A DNA stretch of 21,066 nucleotides from a virus. Below the pieces are notes generated by a model that had not been told where the DNA came from, did not search any database, and saw only the letters and a list, made by a program, of their open reading frames with translations. Positions 6,885-11,555 of this stretch are shown piece by piece. The position numbers and the translations under genes are program-made. The stretch lies in IMG/VR virus record IMGVR_UViG_3300028188_000034, positions 1 through 21,066 of that record, one strand, 5' to 3'. How positions within the stretch are numbered: the first letter of the stretch is position 1; each line of letters starts with the position of its first letter.

Positions 6885-7129
6885 TATCCTACTACCTCCC
6901 AGTCAAGTTCATCACCATCTTCATCTAACTCGGTTATATACTGCCTCTCAGGTGAACTATAATCACATTCACCTGCACTTGAAGATTGGTAAGATTTCCA
7001 ATCTTCACCTTTGTTGTGTACAACATTAAGTACATCATATTTAATGTACCAACTCGTTACATTTCTCAGGTCAAAGTCAATCTCAAACCAAGTGGGTGCT
7101 ACATATAGTGCCTCTACTTTATATTTCAT
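6884..7129 (-). CDS. Hypothetical phage protein sharing an N-terminus with its neighbour (81 aa)
   Basis: I set the start at the ATG at 7129: AAGGAGG lies 4 nt before it, whereas a longer frame up to 7198 has no ribosome site and would run deep into the upstream gene. The protein begins MKYKVEALYVAPTWFEIDF, and the upstream gene begins MKYKVEGTYRLE, so the two share a start block. It is acidic at the C-terminus (ELDEDGDELDWEVVG). The 4-nt ATGA overlap with the upstream stop implies coupled translation. No known domain; probably a small beta-rich protein. Confidence 0.7.
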   Translation of the reverse strand: MKYKVEALYVAPTWFEIDFDLRNVTSWYIKYDVLNVVHNKGEDWKSYQSSSAGECDYSSPERQYITELDEDGDELDWEVVG

Positions 7130-7512
7130 ACTTCCTCCTTTAGTTTCCTTATTAGGGCATCTTCCGCTATTGTCGGCAAACTCTTGATAGTTGCCCATAA
7201 CTCTTTATTAGTAGATGTTAACTCATTAACCTCTATTACTAATGAGTCCCTTTCCTCTTGTAGTTCTAAGGCTTTGTCCTCTGCTATATGGCAGTCTAAT
7301 AGGTATTGCCTTGCTTTATCTTCGCTCTCCGTTCTTAGTTTATCCACTAGTGGGGATTCAGGCATATAGTTCTCACTAAACCACCCAGCATCTCCATTCT
7401 CAAAAGCCTCTACATCTTCCTGAAGTTCATCTAAAGCCTCATCTTTTGTGCCTTTAAAGTTTCTAAAGATTATCATCTCCAGTCTGTATGTACCCTCTAC
7501 TTTATATTTCAT
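7126..7512 (-). CDS. Hypothetical phage protein with coiled coil (128 aa)
   Basis: The N-terminal strand MKYKVEGTYRLEMIIFR matches the start of the next gene, then an acidic helix-rich part (EALDELQEDVEAFENGD), then a likely coiled coil from about residue 60 to 125 (RTESEDKARQYLLDCHIAED and EERDSLVIEVNELTSTNKEL). AGGAG lies 6-7 nt upstream of the ATG. It starts two bases after the preceding stop and ends overlapping the next start as ATGA. The head-plus-coiled-coil layout suggests an oligomeric accessory protein. Function unknown. Confidence 0.7.
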   Translation of the reverse strand: MKYKVEGTYRLEMIIFRNFKGTKDEALDELQEDVEAFENGDAGWFSENYMPESPLVDKLRTESEDKARQYLLDCHIAEDKALELQEERDSLVIEVNELTSTNKELWATIKSLPTIAEDALIRKLKEEV

Positions 7513-7514
7513 AA

Positions 7515-7778
7515 TTATCTCCTGTCTGTTCCAATTTCTTCACTGATAATATCATCAATATTATCTCCATAACTATCCCATAATGACCTAGTCATATGCT
7601 CTACTACTGCACTTACACCATCAATGTAGTCGTTATCACCTATCTCATCATCAAGATACAGTCCTCTGTCAGTAATATCATCCTCTACCATCTTATAAAG
7701 GACACGTTCCATTCTACTGACAAATTGTTGATAACGTGCTTCGTTAATCTCCACCTGCCACTCTGTTAATTTACTCAT
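7515..7778 (-). CDS. Hypothetical acidic phage protein (87 aa)
   Basis: Begins MSKLTEWQVEINEARYQQFV. The first half is helical; the second is very acidic (DEIGDNDYIDG, SYGDNIDDIISEEIG). A highly acidic small protein can be a DNA mimic or a host-interaction protein, but nothing specific supports that here. AAGGAG precedes the ATG. Gap of 12 nt to the upstream gene and 2 nt to the downstream one, in line with the operon. Confidence 0.7.
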   Translation of the reverse strand: MSKLTEWQVEINEARYQQFVSRMERVLYKMVEDDITDRGLYLDDEIGDNDYIDGVSAVVEHMTRSLWDSYGDNIDDIISEEIGTDRR

Positions 7779-7790
7779 ATTATTCTCCTT

Positions 7791-8015
7791 TTAATCTAAT
7801 AAAATCATATATTCTTCAGGGTGGTTTTGTCTAAACCAATCAATCCCTTTCTGCATCTCACTATATAGTCCCATAACCTCAGCACCTTGTATTACATCAT
7901 ACACTGCCACTGCTTCGGGGTCAAGAGTACACTCTCCAAATCCAAACTTATTCTTAATTAGTTCAGGCTCTTTACCTATCATCATACCTTTGTATGGTAG
8001 TTTATTTTCACTCAT
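7791..8015 (-). CDS. Hypothetical phage protein (74 aa)
   Basis: Begins MSENKLPYKGMMIGKEPELI and ends EMQKGIDWFRQNHPEEYMILLD. The C-terminal half is likely helical with regularly spaced aromatics. AGGAGG lies upstream of the ATG with normal spacing, one base after the preceding stop. No membrane segment, metal-binding cysteines or known motif. A secure gene of unknown function in the small-protein cluster. Confidence 0.7.
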   Translation of the reverse strand: MSENKLPYKGMMIGKEPELIKNKFGFGECTLDPEAVAVYDVIQGAEVMGLYSEMQKGIDWFRQNHPEEYMILLD

Positions 8016-8016
8016 A

Positions 8017-8304
8017 TTATCCTCCTATTACTGTATATTCTGCCTTATTGGCTCTAACAGACACGATTGTGTGTAAATTAATCGTTCTATATCCCATTAC
8101 CTTAACATCAAAGGTCGTATCATAGGTATTATCGTACCTAGTTACCTTATTTACACCACCTTTTAGGTACTTTTTGACACCAAATCTACCATTACACTGT
8201 CTAAGTGTGCCATCTTGTTTAACAAATTTGACTGAAAAGAACTTGCCTTTTTGGTCTGTTAATAGTTTGTCTAGTTTCTCTCTAGTTACATTCAACTTTA
8301 TCAT
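8017..8304 (-). CDS. DUF2693-like (WYL_2) SH3 beta-barrel protein
   Basis: 95 aa from the ATG at 8304; GGAG is 8 nt upstream, whereas the GTG at 8313 would overlap that site. The pattern KGKFFSVKFVKQDGTLRQCN, then RFGVKKYLKGG, then VMGYRTINLHTIVSVRAN fits the small phage and bacterial beta-barrel family DUF2693. There the FFsVxFxKxDGTxRxmxxRxGVxK core is followed by a YRtInLdtI strand. These domains are thought to bind nucleic acid or regulate transcription, though the function is not established. It lies just after the gp88-like gene in the leftward operon. Confidence 0.75.
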   Translation of the reverse strand: MIKLNVTREKLDKLLTDQKGKFFSVKFVKQDGTLRQCNGRFGVKKYLKGGVNKVTRYDNTYDTTFDVKVMGYRTINLHTIVSVRANKAEYTVIGG

Positions 8305-8331
8305 ATGTATCACTCCATCTTATTATTATTA

Positions 8332-8985
8332 TTAATGTGCTAGATAAGAGATATTCTTTATCCCTTTATCCCAGCACTTCCTACACTCACCACACTCACC
8401 ATTGTTATCGAATGACTTACAAGTTGCCTTGCTTTTATCCGTAACAACGGTGCTTGTGTTGCTATATAAAGGTGCTTTACCGTCCACCATACTACCACTA
8501 AGGCGTATGACAATATTATTAGGTAAATCCCCTTTATAATTCTTTATAATCCTACTTTCTTTAGTAGGTAACCAATGTTTAATAGTTGGTGTTTGTCTTA
8601 CTACTGACAATATCTTATCAAAATGTTCTACACTTTGCAAATCACCACTATCGTGCCATCTAAAAACACCTTTATCCCTTATATCCTTTTTATTAGATAT
8701 GAGATATACCATAGCACTAACCCATTCAGGCTTATTTATTGACAATAATCTACGTTCTTGTGCTTCTACAATAGCAGGGTATCGCTTATAATTACCCTTT
8801 AAAGCATAACAACTTGAACATACACTATTTTTAATTAATCTTAATCTACTCCCTTTAATACACTTATTAGCGGGTATTGAATAACTACTCGATGGCATTT
8901 TACTTGTGGTGGTTAATCCTTCCACCACTGATAATGCTTGTTTAATTGTATTTATAGGCGTAAATAAATTGTTTGTTATATCCAT
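8332..8985 (-). CDS. Phage gp88-family protein
   Basis: 217 aa with the hallmark order of the mycobacteriophage gene product 88 family: SIPANKCIKGSRLR (36-49), SVCSSCYALKGNY (54-66), FRWHDSGDLQS (108-118) and HWLPTKESR (137-145). The conserved cysteines (42, 56, 59) plus a C-terminal cluster (189, 198, 201, 204 in GECGECRKCWD) suggest Zn or Fe-S binding. The biochemical role of the family is not known to me. It is among the first genes transcribed from the strong leftward promoter near 9400, which suggests early expression. AAAGGA lies 8 nt upstream of the ATG, one base after the stop of the 59-aa gene. Confidence 0.85.
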   Translation of the reverse strand: MDITNNLFTPINTIKQALSVVEGLTTTSKMPSSSYSIPANKCIKGSRLRLIKNSVCSSCYALKGNYKRYPAIVEAQERRLLSINKPEWVSAMVYLISNKKDIRDKGVFRWHDSGDLQSVEHFDKILSVVRQTPTIKHWLPTKESRIIKNYKGDLPNNIVIRLSGSMVDGKAPLYSNTSTVVTDKSKATCKSFDNNGECGECRKCWDKGIKNISYLAH

Positions 8986-8986
8986 T

Positions 8987-9166
8987 TTATTTATCCTTTA
9001 TTTTTGTTAATCCGTTATATTTAAAATCTTTATCAATCATAAAATAAACAATCTTATTATCTGTTTCTAATATCTTATAAAATTGCTCATTCTTTTTTTG
9101 TAACACGTTATAAAAACTGTATATCTTTTTCACTTTATCCCCTATCTTTATTTGGAATAATTCCAT
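8987..9166 (-). CDS. Small basic protein at head of leftward operon (59 aa)
   Basis: A complete 59-codon frame (MELFQIKIGDKVKKIYSFYN at the start, ending LTKIKDK), Lys-rich and likely beta-strand-rich. It ends one base before the gp88-like gene and has AAGGG just upstream of the ATG. It would be the first gene of the transcript from the 9396-9424 promoter. The KIGDKVKKIYSFYN opening looks like a small SH3/KOW-type barrel, which is only a guess. One copy of the 22-bp dyad repeat (9095-9116) lies inside its coding sequence. The AT-rich context and short length lower confidence. Confidence 0.6.
   Translation of the reverse strand: MELFQIKIGDKVKKIYSFYNVLQKKNEQFYKILETDNKIVYFMIDKDFKYNGLTKIKDK
9095..9116. 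repeat. 22-bp dyad repeat, copy A
   Basis: An exact 22-nt match to 9318-9339. On the minus strand it reads TTTTT-A-TAAC-GT-GTTA-C-AAAAA, that is, nearly perfect two-fold symmetry with one mismatched pair. This copy lies inside the 59-aa gene. Exact duplication plus dyad symmetry suggests a protein-binding site. Confidence 0.6.
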
Positions 9167-9317
9167 TATCCCTTATTAACAGTTATTTGTCAAATCTAAA
9201 TAACCTTATTAAATAATCATAATTTAAATATATAATTATCAATAATAATAATATGCAATAAATAAATAATAAAAAACCAAATACGCTATAAAATAAAATC
9301 ATAATTAAAACCCTTTG

Positions 9318-9339
9318 TTTTTGTAACACGTTATAAAAA
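9318..9339. repeat. 22-bp dyad repeat, copy B
   Basis: Identical to 9095-9116 over 22 nt, same orientation, 223 bp away. It lies about 50 nt downstream of the predicted start of the leftward transcript. A partial match (TTGTAACA, 9426-9433) abuts the -35 element of that promoter. This is consistent with an operator set, not proven. Confidence 0.6.
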
Positions 9340-9395
9340 TATACATATAAGAGAAAACAAAACGCGTTTAATTAGTTTCTCAATTTATACTTATA

Positions 9396-9424
9396 ATTAT
9401 ACGCTTATGATGTTATTTTGTCAA
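9396..9424 (-). promoter_or_regulatory. Perfect consensus sigma-70 promoter for the leftward operon
   Basis: On the minus strand, TTGACA (9424-9419), a 17-nt spacer, then TATAAT (9401-9396): both hexamers and the spacing are exactly the sigma-70 consensus. Transcription would begin near 9389, about 220 nt before the 59-aa gene at 9166, and read through the gp88-like and small-protein cluster. It indicates that host RNA polymerase drives the early leftward genes. Confidence 0.85.
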
Positions 9425-9494
9425 ATTGTAACAAGGTGCAAAGGCATAACACAAAAGGGATTAAACATATTACAAGAATTATTTTAATAAATAG

Positions 9495-9523
9495 TTACCT
9501 TTTTAAATTCAAAGGCGTATAAT
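9495..9523 (+). promoter_or_regulatory. Sigma-70-like promoter for the solitary rightward gene
   Basis: TTACCT (9495-9500), 17 nt, TATAAT (9518-9523). The -10 is perfect and the -35 matches 3 of 6. GCG before TATAAT is shared with the divergent leftward promoter. Predicted start near 9530, giving a leader of about 60 nt before the ATG at 9593. Confidence 0.6.
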
Positions 9524-9592
9524 GATAACTATCTACTGAGAGGTTAAGCCCTCAAAGGGATATTATAATAAATAAAAAGAGAGTTAAATAAA

Positions 9593-10177
9593 ATGACAAA
9601 TAAAAAAGAAAATAAAAATATAACTGTTGACTTGGTTAATAACACAAAAAACAAAGATATAAGTAAAATCAACCTTTCAACTAATGAAAAACATCTATAC
9701 AATAAAGTGGTCGGACATAATAAAGAGGGTGCGAGTATAAATAAAGATGTTTCTATGCTATTAAAAACGGGCAAGAAAGGCATTGAGTCAGTTGAACGTA
9801 TCGCCAAAGCCCTTAAAGATAATAACGAGCCTTTAAATGCTTATAAAATGGCGGTATCAAGGTTTTATAAAGATATGCCAAAAGAGAATAAGTTATCATT
9901 GCAGGGATTAGGTGCTAACGGCGTGCCATTTATCGGTAAACTATCTAACAGTGGCGGGAATAGCGAAAAGAAAAAGGCGGTCAATATGAATATAAATAGT
10001 ATTGATTTGTTTTTCGATGAAATGAGTGTTAATGAAGAAGACGCCTTTAATGAGTATGTATTTGACTTCGCCGATAAACTCAGCATTGAGTTACAACAGG
10101 CGTTAGTTAATCACTTACAAGATAATATAAAAAACGGTGCTATTTATGACCCTCATAAGAGTAAGAAAGTCGCATAA
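9593..10177 (+). CDS. Solitary rightward gene of unknown function (194 aa)
   Basis: 194 aa, no recognised family. The N-terminal 40 residues are Lys/Asn-rich and probably disordered (TNKKENKNITVDLVNN). The middle is helical and basic (KTGKKGIESVERIAKALKDN, YKMAVSRFYKDMPKENKLSL). A Gly-rich linker (GLGANGVPFIGKLSNSGGN) leads to an acidic helical C-terminal part (FFDEMSVNEEDAFNEYVFDF). No signal peptide, membrane segment or cysteine. It has its own promoter (9495-9523) and terminator (10197-10225), and stands alone between the leftward and late blocks, like a moron or an early host-control gene. It uses CG-containing codons (GCG, GCC, GGC, CGC) more freely than the flanking phage genes, which hints at a separate origin. 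The ribosome site is weak (AGAGAG). Confidence 0.75.
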   Translation: MTNKKENKNITVDLVNNTKNKDISKINLSTNEKHLYNKVVGHNKEGASINKDVSMLLKTGKKGIESVERIAKALKDNNEPLNAYKMAVSRFYKDMPKENKLSLQGLGANGVPFIGKLSNSGGNSEKKKAVNMNINSIDLFFDEMSVNEEDAFNEYVFDFADKLSIELQQALVNHLQDNIKNGAIYDPHKSKKVA

Positions 10178-10196
10178 TTAGTTAATAACTAATATT

Positions 10197-10225
10197 AAAC
10201 CCTGCTTTTATAGCGGGGTTTTTTT
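10197..10225 (+). terminator. Rho-independent terminator after the solitary gene
   Basis: The stem AAACCCTGC / GCGGGGTTT (10197-10205 with 10213-10221, one G-T pair) has a 7-nt loop, TTTTATA, and runs into seven T. It lies 20 nt after the stop codon at 10177. A classic strong intrinsic terminator that isolates this gene from the late operon. Confidence 0.9.
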
Positions 10226-10244
10226 ACGCCCAGCATAATCTAAA

Positions 10245-10264
10245 TGAGAATGATTATCATTAGC
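10245..10264. promoter_or_regulatory. Fur-box-like palindrome
   Basis: TGAGAAT-G-ATTATCA at 10245-10259 matches the 7-1-7 Fur consensus TGATAAT-N-ATTATCA at 13 of 14 positions. Over 19 nt (10246-10264) it matches GATAATGATAATCATTATC at 16 positions. No phage fur gene is visible, so a host Fur protein would be the reader. No clear promoter overlaps it; a TTGACA on the minus strand (10291-10286) lacks a matching -10. The site is clear by eye; function is inferred. Confidence 0.55.
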
Positions 10265-10385
10265 ATTACTCAGTTGGTGGTGGTTTGTCAATAGAATAAT
10301 AAAGAAGTGTTACTATTATAGAAGTGTAAATTAAAGCATTAACACAAGCCCCACGCGTATCATAAATTAAACGATTGTTAGTCAA

Positions 10386-10435
10386 CCAAGGGCAATACCA
10401 AGGGCAATATTAAACGTGGCAATACGGGGCAGTAT
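10386..10435 (+). repeat. Short tandem repeats (GGCAATA units)
   Basis: CCAAGGGCAATA occurs twice in perfect tandem (10386-10397, 10398-10409). Diverged units follow: GTGGCAATA ending at 10424 and CGGGGCAGTAT at 10425-10435. Four G-rich GGCA(A/G)TA cores in 50 nt look like a binding-site array or packaging element. Not coding. Confidence 0.6.
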
Positions 10436-10441
10436 CAAGCC

Positions 10442-10492
10442 TTATATGATGTCCACGCCTTTGTGGTATATAACCCTGTTAACCATAGGGGT
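10442..10492 (+). other. Tandem hairpins in GC-richer non-coding block
   Basis: First hairpin: TTATAT (10442-10447) and CCAC (10453-10456) pair with GTGG (10463-10466) and ATATAA (10468-10473) around a GCCTTT loop. A second weaker stem follows directly, ACCC/GGGT (10473-10476 with 10489-10492). Further on, CCCC near 10517 can pair with GGGG near 10547. This could be a structured RNA or a DNA recognition site. No T run follows, so it is not a normal terminator. Confidence 0.4.
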
Positions 10493-10660
10493 ATTATCCT
10501 GTATATACGCCCCGCCCCACCCCTTTTCGCGAGAAGAAATTATTTGGGGAAACCCACCTCCAAGTAAAATTCAAGGTTTTCCATTCTACATTAGTATTCT
10601 CTAATATCGGGCTAAGTGTGTACTCTTCACCAGGATGCGTATAGGAGGTTTGTCAATCTA

Positions 10661-10680
10661 TATATCTCTAAAGAGATATA
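10661..10680. promoter_or_regulatory. 20-bp palindrome upstream of the first late promoter
   Basis: TATATCTCT-AA-AGAGATATA is a perfect inverted repeat of 9-bp arms with a 2-nt centre. It lies about 35 bp upstream of the extended -10 of promoter P1 (10715-10723), next to where the -35 contacts would fall. This is a natural operator or activator position. Confidence 0.5.
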
Positions 10681-10714
10681 CACTATGAAATAGTTACTTA
10701 TTGGTCTAATTTTA

Positions 10715-10723
10715 TGGTATAAT
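10715..10723 (+). promoter_or_regulatory. Extended -10 promoter P1 toward the late genes
   Basis: TGG-TATAAT, within a 15-nt block (TTTTATGGTATAATA, 10710-10724) repeated exactly at P2. No convincing -35. The transcript would carry a leader of about 280 nt before terS. Confidence 0.65.
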
Positions 10724-10967
10724 AAGTATATTATTTATACAGCATACTACGTTAACAACTTCTGCATAACAATCATTATATCAGATGCGATATCGGGGTA
10801 CAGTGTCCACACATAGTTACATTAAGAATGTGCATTAGTAACACTTTACTTTACAAACTAACATCAATAACAACTAATGAATAAACAATCAGAATTATAA
10901 CTAACGTAGTAGAGATATAGTTAATATAATATTTATTGTCATAAAGGTTAATGTCAATCTGGTTTTA

Positions 10968-10976
10968 TGGTATAAT
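10968..10976 (+). promoter_or_regulatory. Extended -10 promoter P2 for the late operon
   Basis: TGG-TATAAT again, in the same 15-nt block (10963-10977). A weak TTAATG sits 17 nt upstream. The start would be near 10983, only about 27 nt before the terS ATG, so the leader is short and A/T-rich. Likely the main promoter for terminase, portal and capsid genes. Confidence 0.7.
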
Positions 10977-11009
10977 ACTACTATTGAAATATATTATTTT
11001 TAATAAATT

Positions 11010-11555
11010 ATGAGTAAGCCTAATCCTCCTAAAGTGTCAAAAGAAATAATTGCCAAAGCTCAGTACAAAGCTGCTGCTAAGACTGGCAAACTTCCTAGTG
11101 ATATTATTATTGAAGTAGAAAGGAAGAGAGGTCCTGCTACTAGAGGCAACTCTATATTGTCACAAGCTAAGGGTGGCAAGAAATCAAGACTAGGTAAGAA
11201 TAAGTATAATCCTACTGATGATGATTATGGTAAGGTAGAGGAAATGGTCACAATAGGATTGGACCAACACACTATTGCTAAGATAATGGGTGTCTCTATA
11301 GCCACCTTAGTAAAGTATTATAGACATACCTTGGATACAGCTAGAGAGAAACGTACTGCTAGTGTAGCAGGTGTGGCTTATAAGATGGCTATGTCTGGTG
11401 ACTCAGCTAGTATGACTACATTCTGGCTTAAGACACAGGGTGGTTGGACACCTAAGCAACATATTGTACACGAAGATAGAAACTTTGATATTAGTTGGTC
11501 TGAGGATGAAGATGATATAGCTGATGCTAACAGAAGAGAACCTACTATCCAGTAA
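11010..11555 (+). CDS. terS: Terminase small subunit
   Basis: 181 aa. A basic disordered N-terminus (about 1-65) precedes a helix-turn-helix at about 75-105 (EEMVTIGLDQHTIAKIMGVS then IATLVKYYRHTL). After that come the VAYKMAMSGDSASMTTFWLK and TQGGWTP segments typical of small terminase oligomerisation regions, and an acidic C-terminal tail. It recognises the phage packaging site and hands DNA to the large subunit. Gene order (terS, then terL with TAATG overlap) supports the call. There is no Shine-Dalgarno ahead of the ATG, only A/T; with P2 about 27 nt away the mRNA leader is short, and initiation may rely on its lack of structure. Confidence 0.85.
   Translation: MSKPNPPKVSKEIIAKAQYKAAAKTGKLPSDIIIEVERKRGPATRGNSILSQAKGGKKSRLGKNKYNPTDDDYGKVEEMVTIGLDQHTIAKIMGVSIATLVKYYRHTLDTAREKRTASVAGVAYKMAMSGDSASMTTFWLKTQGGWTPKQHIVHEDRNFDISWSEDEDDIADANRREPTIQ

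Larger units (their letters stand above)
9167..9592. other. AT-rich divergent intergenic region, candidate origin
   Basis: 426 nt without a supported gene. It contains a run of almost pure A/T (about 9181-9300), the second 22-bp dyad repeat, the leftward consensus promoter and the rightward promoter for the gene at 9593. Transcription diverges from here, and the leftward and rightward halves of the genome meet here. That combination is typical of a phage control region and could include a replication origin. No origin consensus is recognisable. Confidence 0.5.
10226..11009. other. Long non-coding control region upstream of the terminase genes
   Basis: About 780 nt without a convincing gene. 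In order it holds a Fur-box-like palindrome (10245-10264), a GGTGGTTTGTCAAT element (10279-10292) repeated with one change at 10644-10657, AGAAGTGT twice 17 nt apart (10303-10310, 10320-10327), GGCAATA-type tandem repeats, GC-richer hairpins (10442-10560), a 20-bp palindrome (10661-10680), two extended -10 promoters, and a 10-bp inverted repeat TACTACGTTA/TAACGTAGTA (10745-10754, 10902-10911). Because terS follows directly, a cos or pac site could lie here. Confidence 0.6.

Noticed and set aside
7184-7369. 61-codon plus-strand frame in the small-protein cluster
   Set aside because: Antisense to a coiled-coil gene; Ser/Leu-rich shadow.
9544-9807. 87-codon minus-strand frame opposite the solitary rightward gene
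   Set aside because: Phe/Leu-rich product is the usual shadow of a Lys/Asn-rich gene on the other strand, and it overlaps the promoter leader.
10286-10291. TTGACA on the minus strand beside the Fur box
   Set aside because: No acceptable -10 at 16-18 nt, and transcription would run antisense into the terminator of the solitary gene.
10416-10604. 62-codon rightward frame starting with GTG, with a hydrophobic stretch
   Set aside because: No ribosome site, overlaps the tandem repeats and hairpins, and has a proline-rich, unlikely composition. It looks like a chance frame in a GC-richer block.
10777-10793. Second Fur-like half-site (AATCATTAT)
   Set aside because: Only one half matches; the other half has about 3 of 9 consensus bases, which is expected in AT-rich DNA.
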